Part shown: positions 9,227-17,560 of the stretch, one piece after another
Position numbering within the stretch: the stretch's first letter is position 1
How the letters are laid out: each line of letters opens with the position of its first letter
Assembly (NCBI RefSeq): GCF_036865545.1
Contig: NZ_CP142208.1
Coordinates: 62,001-126,000, forward strand
Source of the DNA: Erwinia sp. E_sp_B01_1
GTDB lineage: Bacteria; Pseudomonadota; Gammaproteobacteria; Enterobacterales; Enterobacteriaceae
Reading direction: 5' to 3'
Length of the DNA stretch: 64,000 bases
Notes under the pieces: generated by a model
What the model saw: the letters and a program-made list of their open reading frames with translations, nothing else
Told to the model about the DNA's origin: nothing
Database searches by the model: none
Made by a program: the position numbers and the translations under genes

Positions 9227-9619
9227 ATGAAAAAGGCCATTGCCTATCCTGGTATGAACGCAGAAGACCGCCCAATGGGGCCAGCGCCCCTGTCGGCAGC
9301 CGTGCTGCATGAACCCATGCTGTTTATCTCTGGTCAGGTGGCGATTGACCCTTACACCGCCACCATCGTGGGGAAAACCATTCAGGAACAAACCCACCAG
9401 GTACTGAAAAACGTCGGTGATTTGTTGAGCCAGGCAGACATGACTTTCGACAACGTGGTTCGCGTGACCATTTTCCTGACCGACCTGTCGCTTTTTTCCC
9501 AGTTGAACGAGGTGTACGCAGAGTACTTCTCCTTCCCGTTCCCGGCCCGGGCCACCGTAGGCATTCAGCTTAACCATCCTGATTTACTGGTTGAGCTGGA
9601 AGTCACGGCGATGCGCTGA
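9227..9619 (+). CDS. RidA/YjgF-family imine/enamine deaminase
   Basis: A 130-residue protein of the RidA (YjgF/YER057c/UK114) family, trimeric cytosolic proteins that hydrolyse reactive enamine/imine intermediates to ketoacids and ammonia. Family landmarks are FISGQVAIDP, QTHQVLKNVGDLL, VVRVTIFLTDL and FPFPARATVGI, which holds the conserved ligand-binding Arg. First gene of the operon running to 18676. The CRP site and GTATAC palindromes lie upstream. A RidA in a catabolic operon suggests that the pathway makes an unstable nitrogen-containing intermediate, which is inference. It is not the housekeeping ridA by context. Confidence 0.88.
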   Translation: MKKAIAYPGMNAEDRPMGPAPLSAAVLHEPMLFISGQVAIDPYTATIVGKTIQEQTHQVLKNVGDLLSQADMTFDNVVRVTIFLTDLSLFSQLNEVYAEYFSFPFPARATVGIQLNHPDLLVELEVTAMR

Positions 9620-9634
9620 AGCGCGGAGAAAAAC

Positions 9635-10612
9635 ATGCATATTCATATTGAAAACGATCCGGCTGGCCCGCAGGCGCTGCGCCTTCCCAAAGCGCTGCTC
9701 TGGCAACGTCTTGAGGCGAATCCGCTGCTGACGGGCAAATTCACCCTGTCGGAAAACAACGACCCTCAGCGACTGGCAGATTTCCTGCCGGTAGCGGATA
9801 TCGTCTGGGCCGGACGTAAATTTCCCCTGTATCAGCATATGGCTGAAGCCACAAAACTGGGTTGGGTTCAGGTGATGTCGGCAGGCGTGGAAAGCTGGCT
9901 GGAGAGATGGCCGGGCGCCGTTCAGCTCACCAACGCTTCCGGCGTCCACGGTGACAAAGGCGCTGAATTTATCCTGATGTCAGCACTGATGTTCAACTAC
10001 GGCATTCCGGGCTTTTTACAGGATCAGGCCAGTCAGCAGTGGCGTCCAGCGTTTGGCGGCTGCGCTCGCGGCAAAAAAGTCACGCTGCTGGGGCTGGGTG
10101 GCATTGGATCGGCGGCCGCAGCCCTGCTGACCCGTCAGGGTTATGAAGTCGTCGGCGTAACCCGCAGCGGAGAAACGCAGGCCGATGTGGCTCGCTGCAT
10201 CAGCCTGGCAGACATTGAGCAGGAGCTGGCGGATACCGATGTGCTGGTCTCAACCCTGCCGCTGACCCCGGAAACCAACGGATTTTTCAGCCGCGAACGT
10301 CTGGCAAAACTGCCGCCTCGTGCAGGTGTGATTATTGTTGGCCGCGCGCGGGTCTTCGATTACGACGCCCTTAGCGAGATGCTGAATCAGGAGAAGCTGG
10401 CGGGTGCGGTACTGGATGTGTTTTACGAAGAGCCGCTGCCTGAAGGTGATGCGCTCTGGCAGTGCCCGCGGTTGATTATGACCCCGCACTGTAGCCTCGA
10501 CGATCACGGCGCCTACCTTGACGGCTGCCTGACGCTATTTTTGCAGAACCTCGAACGGTATCTGGCCGGAGAGCCGCTGATAAACCGTGTAAGTAGTCAG
10601 AAAGGGTATTGA
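9635..10612 (+). CDS. D-2-hydroxyacid dehydrogenase (GhrA-like)
   Basis: A 325-residue NAD(P)-dependent D-isomer-specific 2-hydroxyacid dehydrogenase, which interconverts a 2-ketoacid and a D-2-hydroxyacid. The Rossmann motif is LLGLGGIGSAAA. The catalytic set is visible: Arg in VGRARVFDYDAL, Glu in VLDVFYEEPLP, His in TPHCSL. It resembles the hydroxypyruvate/glyoxylate reductase group. It lies 15 bp after the RidA gene with a GGAG ribosome site. Together with RidA it could reduce the ketoacid released downstream of deamination; the substrate is not determined. Confidence 0.85.
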   Translation: MHIHIENDPAGPQALRLPKALLWQRLEANPLLTGKFTLSENNDPQRLADFLPVADIVWAGRKFPLYQHMAEATKLGWVQVMSAGVESWLERWPGAVQLTNASGVHGDKGAEFILMSALMFNYGIPGFLQDQASQQWRPAFGGCARGKKVTLLGLGGIGSAAAALLTRQGYEVVGVTRSGETQADVARCISLADIEQELADTDVLVSTLPLTPETNGFFSRERLAKLPPRAGVIIVGRARVFDYDALSEMLNQEKLAGAVLDVFYEEPLPEGDALWQCPRLIMTPHCSLDDHGAYLDGCLTLFLQNLERYLAGEPLINRVSSQKGY

Positions 10613-10702
10613 TCTTACGCTAACACCCACAAAAGCAGTCGAACGTGATTCATTCCTTGCAGGTCATCGCTTCCACATTCACCAGCTCCAGGGAAATTTA
10701 TA

Positions 10703-11587
10703 ATGAAATTAGCACGCATCGCATTGTTGGTATCCGGTCTGACCGGCACCGTCTTCTCACTCTCCGCACAGGCTGCGGATACGGTAAAACCTTCCGCCTC
10801 CGACTTCGGCGCGATGGCTCAGTGTAAAACGCTACAGGCCAAATATCCTTCACTGGTCGGCAAAGACGTGGTGGTGGGCCTGGGGGGCTACACCAAAGGT
10901 TTTGAAGCCCCTTCCGCCGCCGATCCTACTGTGATTGAAGGACTGGACCCGTCGCTTTTCGATCGTATTGGCGGCTGCCTGGGCTTTAAGCACACTTACC
11001 AGAATGGTTCGTTCAACGTCCTGCTGACCTCCATCTCTAACGGTCGTGCGGATATTGGCCCGATGCTCTACGTCACCCCGGAGCGCCTGAAGCAGATCGC
11101 TTTTGTCGCCTCTGTGCAGGTGCAGGACGGTTCTGTCGTTGCCAAAGGCAACCCGAAAAAAATCATGACTGCTGACGATCTGTGCGGCAAAACTGTCGCC
11201 GCTGCTGCGGGCACTTACGAAGCCACAAAGCTGGTGCCAGAGCAAACGGCGAAGTGCAAAGCCGCAGGCAAGCCAGAAGTGAATATGCTGATGGTGCAAA
11301 ACACCGATAACAGTATTCAGGCGATCAAAAGTGGTCGTGCTGATATCTACCTGACCGAAGCGGGCTCCGCACGTGAAATCGCCAAAGCCGATCCCGCCTT
11401 CACCACCGCCTTTACTGTAGACCTGCCGATCATGGTTGGCTTCCCCATCGCCAAAGACAATACCGTGATGCGGAATGCCGTCCTGGATTCGATGAAAGTG
11501 ATTCAGGCCTCCGGCGCACAGAAAAAGCTGCTGGATTACTGGGGCCAGGGTGCAGGCGCGCAGCGTGATGCCGTAGACAAAGGCTAA
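10703..11587 (+). CDS. ABC transporter substrate-binding protein, polar amino acid type
   Basis: A 294-residue periplasmic binding protein (SBP family 3). A Sec signal peptide is evident (MKLARIALLVSGLTGTVFSL, then SAQA-ADTVKP). The body has the bilobed pattern, with GRADIGPMLYVTPERLKQI and the later GRADIYLTEAGSAREI. It precedes a permease-ATPase fusion gene, so it is the likely solute receptor of that transporter. A 10-bp hairpin between them (11638-11663) would favour more binding protein than membrane component. The solute is unknown; the family takes amino acids and similar small zwitterions. Confidence 0.88.
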   Translation: MKLARIALLVSGLTGTVFSLSAQAADTVKPSASDFGAMAQCKTLQAKYPSLVGKDVVVGLGGYTKGFEAPSAADPTVIEGLDPSLFDRIGGCLGFKHTYQNGSFNVLLTSISNGRADIGPMLYVTPERLKQIAFVASVQVQDGSVVAKGNPKKIMTADDLCGKTVAAAAGTYEATKLVPEQTAKCKAAGKPEVNMLMVQNTDNSIQAIKSGRADIYLTEAGSAREIAKADPAFTTAFTVDLPIMVGFPIAKDNTVMRNAVLDSMKVIQASGAQKKLLDYWGQGAGAQRDAVDKG

Positions 11588-11637
11588 GCGTCATCAGCAG
11601 CAGCCCATTTCGCCGGTGCCGGCAATAAGGTCACGCC

Positions 11638-11663
11638 TCCCGTTCAGAGATGACTGAACGGGA
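11638..11663 (+). other. Intercistronic hairpin after the binding-protein gene
   Basis: A perfect 10-bp inverted repeat, TCCCGTTCAG / CTGAACGGGA with a 6-nt loop, and no U-run after it. The position between binding protein and permease genes suits mRNA 3'-end stabilisation or partial attenuation. Inference. Confidence 0.5.
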
Positions 11664-11717
11664 AGTGCTGCTACCCCCTGATGGGATGAGTAAGCGTCCG
11701 AAAGCTGGAGAGAAAGC

Positions 11718-13241
11718 GTGGATGATTTTCTGAAGTATTTAACTCTGCCTTATCTGTGGCAGGGTGCTGTTATCGCTGTCCAGCTTCTGGTCGGTGCGCT
11801 GGCAGGTGGCGTGATTATTGGGTTCTTTCTGGCGCTGGCCAGCACCTCCCGCCACTGGATTATTCGTTTTCCCGTGCAGGTCTATATCTATATTCTGCGC
11901 GGCACGCCGGTGCTGTTGCAGCTGATCCTGCTCTATAACGTGCTGCCGCAGTTTGGCCTGCGCTTCAGCCCTTTTCTCAGCGCCCTGCTGGCGTTGATGA
12001 TCAACGAAACGGCTTTCTGTGCGGAAATTATCCGTGGCGGCATTCTCGCCACCGATCGCAACCAGCGCACGGCGGCCCAGGCTTTTGGTTATTCCCGTAC
12101 CAAAGAGATGATCCATGTGGTTATCCCTCAGGCACTGCGCGCTATTCTGCCCACTATGGGCAACGAAGCCGTGGGGCTGCTGAAGTCCACCTCGCTGGCC
12201 TCGGTAGTCGGCGTGAACGAACTGACCATGCGTGGGCAGACCATCGTTTCGCAAAACTTCCTGTTTATTCCGGTGCTGGTGGCTTCAGGTGGGATTTATA
12301 TGATCCTCTCTTCGCTGCTGGCTGCCGGTCAATGGTGGCTTGAGCGTCATTACAATCTTGAAGATCGCGCCCGTCGTGCCCGTCTCCGGCTGGAGAAGCT
12401 GCCGATGCCAGCCGAAGCGGAAGTGGTGCCACTGCCAAAACAGCGCTGGGAAACCAGTAAAGCCGCGCCGGTACTCGAAATTGATAATCTCTGCGTGGAG
12501 TATGGCAACAAGCCGGTGCTGAAAGATCTGTCGCTGCATATCCGTCGGGGCGAAGTGGTGGTGCTGCTGGGCCGCTCCGGTTCCGGTAAAAGTACGCTGC
12601 TGAAATCGATTCTGGCACTGACTCCGCGTTCCAGCGGCACCATTTCGACGGAAGGCCACCTTATGGGCTACGACGAAAATGGTCGCGTGCTGCCCGATCG
12701 TCTGCTGCCGCAAAACCGTGCCCGTTCCGGCATCGGCATTGTTTTCCAGCATTTCGCACTGTTCGATCATCTGACCGCGCTGGATAACGCGATGAGCATT
12801 CCTTTGCGGGTGCAGGGCATGCAGGAAGATGTAGCCCGCGCCAAAGGGCTGCGGGCATTACGTGCCGTGGGTCTGGGGGATTTTGTCGCTAACCTGCCGC
12901 ACGAACTTTCCGGCGGGCAGCAGCAGCGGGTGGGGATTGCCAGAGCGCTGGCCGCTGAGCCCCGTATCCTGCTGTTTGATGAGCCCACCTCGGCGCTGGA
13001 TCCGGAACTGGTGCGCGAAGTGAACCAGACCATCCGTAACCTCGCGCAGACCGGCATCACTCTGGTTATCAGTACCCACGATATCGCTTTCGCGGCGAGC
13101 GTGGCGGATCGGGTGGTGTTCCTGCAGGGCGGACAACTGATTGAGCAGGGGCCGCCGGCCATCCTTAAACAGCCCCAGACAGAAGCGTTCACCACCTTCC
13201 TTAAACACGAGCAGGAACATCAGGAGAGTCAGCATGGCTGA
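11718..13241 (+). CDS. ABC transporter permease-ATPase fusion, polar amino acid type
   Basis: A 507-residue fusion. Residues 1 to about 215 are a His/Glu/Gln-type permease with several membrane helices and the coupling segment EIIRGGILATDRNQRTAAQA followed by FGYS. Residues about 250-500 are an ATPase with Walker A GRSGSGKST, signature LSGGQQQRVGIARAL, Walker B ILLFDEPTSALDPE and H-loop STHD. These are separate proteins in most amino-acid transporters. Start is GTG with GGAGAG five bases upstream. It overlaps the next gene by 8 bp. With the 10703 binding protein it should form a complete importer as a dimer. Confidence 0.9.
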   Translation: MDDFLKYLTLPYLWQGAVIAVQLLVGALAGGVIIGFFLALASTSRHWIIRFPVQVYIYILRGTPVLLQLILLYNVLPQFGLRFSPFLSALLALMINETAFCAEIIRGGILATDRNQRTAAQAFGYSRTKEMIHVVIPQALRAILPTMGNEAVGLLKSTSLASVVGVNELTMRGQTIVSQNFLFIPVLVASGGIYMILSSLLAAGQWWLERHYNLEDRARRARLRLEKLPMPAEAEVVPLPKQRWETSKAAPVLEIDNLCVEYGNKPVLKDLSLHIRRGEVVVLLGRSGSGKSTLLKSILALTPRSSGTISTEGHLMGYDENGRVLPDRLLPQNRARSGIGIVFQHFALFDHLTALDNAMSIPLRVQGMQEDVARAKGLRALRAVGLGDFVANLPHELSGGQQQRVGIARALAAEPRILLFDEPTSALDPELVREVNQTIRNLAQTGITLVISTHDIAFAASVADRVVFLQGGQLIEQGPPAILKQPQTEAFTTFLKHEQEHQESQHG

Positions 13242-14301
13242 GTGCAAAAAGGCGCTGCCTTTTCAACAGGAAACGCGCGAGCGCCTGGGCGATCCGCTTT
13301 ACCGCTATATGCTGGGCCAGCCTGCTGATGCTCTGCTGGACGCGCAGGACAGCAACGGCCTGGATTTGCAGCGTTACCGTCTGCTGCCCCGCGTGATGCG
13401 GGCAAACCAGGGGATTGATACCAGCGTGACTTTCGCCGGGTCACGCTGGGCCGCCCCGCTGGGAGTGGGCGCTTTTGCAGGAGATAAGATTTTCCATCCT
13501 GAGGGGCTGTTGCCGATCGCCCGTGCCTGCAGGCGCCTGAATCTGCCGCTGGCGATTTCGGAAGAGACGGTGACGCCGCTAAATGAAATTTGCGCGGAGT
13601 ATGAAGGCTGCTGGCTGCAACTGCGGGCGGCGGGAGAGCTGACCCGTATTGAAGCGCTGATTGCCCATGCCGCCGAATGTGGCGCAAAAGGGATCATCCT
13701 GACGGTGCTGGCCCCGGTGCATCCGGTGCCTGGCCTGCAACCCGGCGGCTTTTCGATAGGTGATGCCCTGTTACAACGTGGACTGAAAACTATCGGTTCC
13801 ACCGGGCCAGGCGTTCAGGCGCTGCCTGCCTTCCCGTGCTGGGGCTGGGATCAGCTGCGTCAGGCCTGCGAGTTGGCCGCTGCCCATAAATTGCCGCTGC
13901 TGGTAAAAGGTATTCTGCATCCTGAGGATGCGACTGCCGCCCAAAACGCGGGTTGCCAGGGCATCATTGCCTCGAATATTGGTCTGCGCCAGAGCGCACG
14001 CTGGGCATCACCGGCGCAGCAACTGCCTGCGCTTCGTCAGCATTATCAGGGCAATCTGGTCCTCGATGGTGGCGTGCGCAGTGGAACAGATGCCGTGGTG
14101 GCCGCCTGTCTGGGAGCGTCCTTATCGCTGGTTGTCCGGCCGGTAATCAGTGCGCTGGTGGCGGGCGGAGAGGATGCGGTCTTCGGGCTGCTGTCGGGTT
14201 GGGTGAATGAAATCACCGCCCTGAGCCACTGGTGCGGCGTCAGCAACATGGGCGAGCTGAATACCGCGTTTCTTACCACGGAAGGAGCTGGCTGCTTATG
14301 A
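13234..14301 (+). CDS. FMN-dependent alpha-hydroxyacid oxidase-like protein lacking the active-site His
   Basis: A 355-residue TIM-barrel protein of the lactate/glycolate oxidase family. Landmarks: RVMRANQGIDTSVTF, WAAPLGVGAFAG, LPLLVKGILHPEDA with the flavin-binding Lys, and LVLDGGVRSGTDAVVAA with the phosphate-binding Arg. The active-site motif, normally SNHGGRQ, reads SNIGLRQ here, so the catalytic base His is Ile. The flavin site looks kept but ordinary hydroxyacid oxidation is doubtful. The start at ATG 13234 is chosen over an upstream in-frame start at 13141, which would lie deep within the ATPase gene. Its stop overlaps the next small frame as ATGA. Confidence 0.85.
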   Translation: MAECKKALPFQQETRERLGDPLYRYMLGQPADALLDAQDSNGLDLQRYRLLPRVMRANQGIDTSVTFAGSRWAAPLGVGAFAGDKIFHPEGLLPIARACRRLNLPLAISEETVTPLNEICAEYEGCWLQLRAAGELTRIEALIAHAAECGAKGIILTVLAPVHPVPGLQPGGFSIGDALLQRGLKTIGSTGPGVQALPAFPCWGWDQLRQACELAAAHKLPLLVKGILHPEDATAAQNAGCQGIIASNIGLRQSARWASPAQQLPALRQHYQGNLVLDGGVRSGTDAVVAACLGASLSLVVRPVISALVAGGEDAVFGLLSGWVNEITALSHWCGVSNMGELNTAFLTTEGAGCL

Positions 14302-14408
14302 AACTCTCTGCTGGTTTAGCAGGTTTAAAAAAACCTGACCTGGCTGTGGTCGTAGCTTTCCTCTTCATTCCATCAGCCTCTGTATCTGCGGGAGCAAACC
14401 TGTCATGA
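14298..14408 (+). CDS. 36-residue signal-peptide-like small ORF
   Basis: A short frame between two operon genes. It starts in an ATGA overlap with the preceding stop, 10 bases after AAGGAG, and ends in an ATGA overlap with the start of the next binding protein. The product reads as a basic N-terminus, a hydrophobic stretch (LAVVVAFLFIPSASVS) and a plausible signal-peptidase site (SVSAGA). It is in a different frame from the following binding protein, which has no signal of its own. So it may be that protein's detached signal peptide after an indel, or a genuine membrane micropeptide. Confidence 0.45.
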   Translation: MKLSAGLAGLKKPDLAVVVAFLFIPSASVSAGANLS

Positions 14409-15352
14409 CGATGTCCTTAATCCTGAATCAGGGCGATCGCAGCGAATCACGCATTTATTACTGTGCGCAGTATCTGGCTGAAAGCCTGGGGCTGTTTGCT
14501 AAGCACGGCCTCAGCGTGCAGTTCACCACCGCAGAGTCGGGCGGGAAAACGGTGCAGGGCGGTCAGGTTCCGGCAGTGATGGCTGGCGAAGCCGATCTGA
14601 CCATTGGTGGCCCGATGGTGATGATGAAAAATTATCAGGAGCAGGGCCCGGAGCTGCTCTGTTTTGCGGCGGCAGTTTCTGCTAACCCGTGGTTCCTGGC
14701 CGCAGGCAAAACTGACGACGACTTCTCGCTGACCAGTTTGCGCGGCAAACGCGTGATTGATGTCGGCAACGTCGGCACTGCCACCCTGAGTTTCAACTGG
14801 TTGCTGCGTCAACATCGCTTAGAAAGTGAAGTTGAGTTAATTGCAGGCTGCGGTGATGAAGCTGCCGATTTCGCCGCTGTCAGCCGGGGAGATGCCGACT
14901 ATGCCCTGCACTCAATGCACGCGCTGGCACCTTTCATCGTCCGTGGCGATATTTCTGCTGTTACCAGTCTGGCTCCCCTTTGCGGCGACATTCCCTGGAG
15001 TGCTTATATCGCCCGCCGTGATGTGATGGCGGCAAAACAGGCTGCCTTCAGCGCCTTTACCGCCGCGATGGCAGAAGCCCAGCAGTGGCTGCAAACGCAC
15101 AGCGCGCAGGCACTGGCAGATCGGGTGCAGCCCTGGTATCAGGATTACCCCAAAGCGGCGCTGGTTACCGGTCTTGATGCCTACCTGAAGGCGAACGTTT
15201 TTGCCGCTTCGCCGTTAATCGCCCGCGAAGATTTTGATCGCTTTGCCCGGTTGCTTACCGAAGCAGGCTGGCTCAGCCCGGCAATTCCGGTTCCTTTCGC
15301 CGCGCTGGTGGAGACTTCCCTCGCAGCCCGCGCAAACCCTTCACAGGAGTAA
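14405..15352 (+). CDS. NMT1/THI5-like substrate-binding protein without in-frame signal peptide
   Basis: A 315-residue SsuA/THI5-like (NMT1) bilobed protein, the type that serves taurine, aliphatic sulfonate and pyrimidine ABC importers. The N-lobe pattern is visible (YYCAQYLAESLGLFAKHGLS, ADLTIGGPMVMMKNY, LRGKRVIDVGNVGTATLSFN). The frame begins MTMSLILNQGDRSES, with no signal peptide, while a signal-like 36-residue frame lies immediately upstream in another frame. No cognate SsuBC-type ABC pair is nearby. It could be a cytoplasmic relative, an inactive binding protein, or an exported protein spoiled by a one-base indel. Confidence 0.75.
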   Translation: MTMSLILNQGDRSESRIYYCAQYLAESLGLFAKHGLSVQFTTAESGGKTVQGGQVPAVMAGEADLTIGGPMVMMKNYQEQGPELLCFAAAVSANPWFLAAGKTDDDFSLTSLRGKRVIDVGNVGTATLSFNWLLRQHRLESEVELIAGCGDEAADFAAVSRGDADYALHSMHALAPFIVRGDISAVTSLAPLCGDIPWSAYIARRDVMAAKQAAFSAFTAAMAEAQQWLQTHSAQALADRVQPWYQDYPKAALVTGLDAYLKANVFAASPLIAREDFDRFARLLTEAGWLSPAIPVPFAALVETSLAARANPSQE

Positions 15353-15356
15353 CGGC

Positions 15357-16733
15357 ATGAAGACGTTGATTATTAATGGCCTGGTGGTACTCGAGAGCGG
15401 AGAAGTGCAGGCGAATCTGCTGATCGAACAGGGGAAAATTGCCGGTATCCTGGCGCAGGATGCAACCCTGCCACAGGTTGATGAAATCATTGATGCCGCC
15501 GGGCTGGTGATTGTGCCAGGCGCGATTGATGTTCATACCCACTTCACCGGATCGCACGATTACCCGGAGAAGGAGCTGCTGGAAGGCACGCGGGGCGCGG
15601 CAGCCCACGGCGTTACCACTATTGTCGAAATGCCTCATTCGCTGCCTCCGGCGACCAGCCCCAAAAACTTTATCGCCAAGCGCGAGATGCTGGCCCGCAG
15701 TTGTTCAGTGGATTTTGCAATGTGGGCAGGGCTGGATGGCAACAACGTCAGCCAGCTTGCTGAGATGGATGCGCTGGGGGCTGTCGCCTTTAAAGCTTTC
15801 CTGTGCAGCGGCGCAATAAATGGCGAAGCCACCGATGAGAAAGGCCTGCCGCGTCTGAACGACGATGGGTTGCTGCGTGCGATGCGCGAGCTGAAAACCT
15901 TTGATGGCCTGATTGGCGTCCATGCGGAAAACCACGACATTCTGATTGGCGCAGGCACGGAACTGCGTCAGGCAGGCCGGAAAGATACCCGCGCCCACGC
16001 GCTGGCCGGGCCGGAAATTGCCGAAATTGAGGCGGTTGGCCGCGTATTGCAGATTGCCAAAGCCACCGGAGCCAGGGCGCATATCGTTCACGTCAGCTCG
16101 GCGAAAGCCGCCCTGCAGATTGCTGCTGCCCGCCCGGAAGTGCGTGCGACCTTTGAAACCTGTCCGCACTACTTAATCCTGGATGAAGATGATCTGGTGC
16201 GCATTGGTCCGAATGCCCGCTGCGGCCCGCCAATCCGCCCCCGTCCGGTGGTGGATGCGTTGTGGCAGGTGTTGCACAGCGGTGAGATTGACGTGCTGGC
16301 GTCCGATCACTGCCCCTATACGCCGGAGCAAAAGCTGGCCGGGTTAGAAACCATCTGGGATGCCGGAATGGGCCTGACCGGCGTGGAAACGCTGGGGCCG
16401 ATGTTCTTCAGCGAAGGCCACGTTAAGCGCGGCGTGTCGCTGCGGGATTTCGCCCGCATGACCGCTACCGGCCCGGCTAAAGCTTTCCATCTTTATCCAA
16501 AGAAAGGGGCGATCGCGCTGGGCTTTGATGCCGACCTGGCATTTTACGATCCGGCGGGTAACTGGACGGTGGAAGGGGCTAAATTCCAGGGGTTGGGCAA
16601 ATGGAGCGCCTTTGAAGGCATGGCCTGTCAGGGCAAGGTCGTCCGCACCCTGATCCGTGGGGTGACGGTGTTCTGTAACGGTGAAATGCAGATTGAGCCA
16701 GGTTTTGGTGAGTTCCAGACCCGCACCCATTAA
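15357..16733 (+). CDS. Allantoinase/dihydroorotase-type cyclic amidohydrolase
   Basis: A 458-residue metal-dependent hydrolase of the cyclic amidohydrolase family, which opens ring amides such as allantoin, hydantoins or dihydropyrimidines. Visible metal ligands: DVHTHFTGSHD near 60, the carboxylated Lys in VAFKAFLCSG near 147, VHAENHD near 187, HIVHVSS near 242 and LASDHCPYT near 316. It is close to AllB in length (453 in E. coli) and motif order. The start at ATG 15357 has AGGAG upstream; an earlier in-frame start at 15234 would lie within the preceding gene. No other allantoin genes (allA, allC, allD) are near, so the true substrate may differ. Confidence 0.88.
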   Translation: MKTLIINGLVVLESGEVQANLLIEQGKIAGILAQDATLPQVDEIIDAAGLVIVPGAIDVHTHFTGSHDYPEKELLEGTRGAAAHGVTTIVEMPHSLPPATSPKNFIAKREMLARSCSVDFAMWAGLDGNNVSQLAEMDALGAVAFKAFLCSGAINGEATDEKGLPRLNDDGLLRAMRELKTFDGLIGVHAENHDILIGAGTELRQAGRKDTRAHALAGPEIAEIEAVGRVLQIAKATGARAHIVHVSSAKAALQIAAARPEVRATFETCPHYLILDEDDLVRIGPNARCGPPIRPRPVVDALWQVLHSGEIDVLASDHCPYTPEQKLAGLETIWDAGMGLTGVETLGPMFFSEGHVKRGVSLRDFARMTATGPAKAFHLYPKKGAIALGFDADLAFYDPAGNWTVEGAKFQGLGKWSAFEGMACQGKVVRTLIRGVTVFCNGEMQIEPGFGEFQTRTH

Positions 16734-16753
16734 CGAGCTATCAGGACAAACTC

Positions 16754-17524
16754 ATGGCCGCAAAAGCCGCGACGCCCACGCGTAAAACGGGACAACATCA
16801 CGCGCCACTGCTCGACGAAGAGAACCTCGACGAGAGCTGGGCACCAGCCAGACCCCGCACCTTAGTGGATCACGCGGTGGATGCGATCCTCTCGGCCGCG
16901 TCACGCGGATTACTGCTGCCCGGTGACCGGGTGTCAGAGCCGGATCTGGTGACCCGGCTGGGCATGAGCCGGGTGCCGATTCGTGAGGCGCTGCGCATTC
17001 TGGAAAGCCAGGGCATTGTCTCCAGCGAGCCTTATAAAGGCATCCGCCTGATGGAGATTTCACATCAGCGGCTGGAGCAGATTATTGATGTCCGTATCCC
17101 GCTGGAGACGCTGGCCTGCCGCCGTGCCATTGAGGCCGGGCGCAACGGTCCGCGTGAGATCCGTATTCTGAATCAGAGCGTGGACGAGCTGGTGCTGATG
17201 CAGCAGCGCGAAGATGTGTATGGCTTTGCTTCGGCAGATACCGCTTTTCACCGGGTGTTGTGCAGCTTCGCGATGAATCCGGTGCTCAGCAATCTGTGGG
17301 AGTCGATAGCGCGCCAGCTTACGGTGATTTTTGGCCTCTCCACCATGGGCAAATCGATGGAAGCGATCATCGAAGAGCATCAGCGGCTGGTGGATGTGTT
17401 TGCCGAAGGCGATATCCGCAAAATGGCCGAAGAGATTGAACAACATATCCGCGTGCAGGCGCTGGATGTGGATTACGAAAAGATCATAGCGGAACGCCGC
17501 AGATTACTTTCTCAGGCAGAGTAA
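16754..17524 (+). CDS. GntR-family regulator, FadR/FCD subfamily
   Basis: A 256-residue regulator. The winged helix-turn-helix spans about residues 35-100 (LLPGDRVSEPDLVTRLGMSR, then VPIREALRILESQGIVS). The C-terminal all-helical FCD domain has the expected acidic/His pattern (ADTAFHRVL near 160; later EEHQRLVDVFAEGD), which usually binds a metal and a carboxylate ligand. It lies inside the catabolic operon, 20 bp after the hydrolase gene, so it is the probable local regulator. The GTATAC palindromes upstream of 9227 fit its operator class. The ligand is unknown. Confidence 0.9.
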   Translation: MAAKAATPTRKTGQHHAPLLDEENLDESWAPARPRTLVDHAVDAILSAASRGLLLPGDRVSEPDLVTRLGMSRVPIREALRILESQGIVSSEPYKGIRLMEISHQRLEQIIDVRIPLETLACRRAIEAGRNGPREIRILNQSVDELVLMQQREDVYGFASADTAFHRVLCSFAMNPVLSNLWESIARQLTVIFGLSTMGKSMEAIIEEHQRLVDVFAEGDIRKMAEEIEQHIRVQALDVDYEKIIAERRRLLSQAE

Positions 17525-17560
17525 TACCGCCTGAAGATTTTGCTACCAGGAACCGACCCG

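Noticed and set aside
15357..16733. Naming the hydrolase allB outright
   Set aside because: Motifs fit allantoinase, but no other allantoin genes are near and related hydantoinase-type enzymes share the same motifs.
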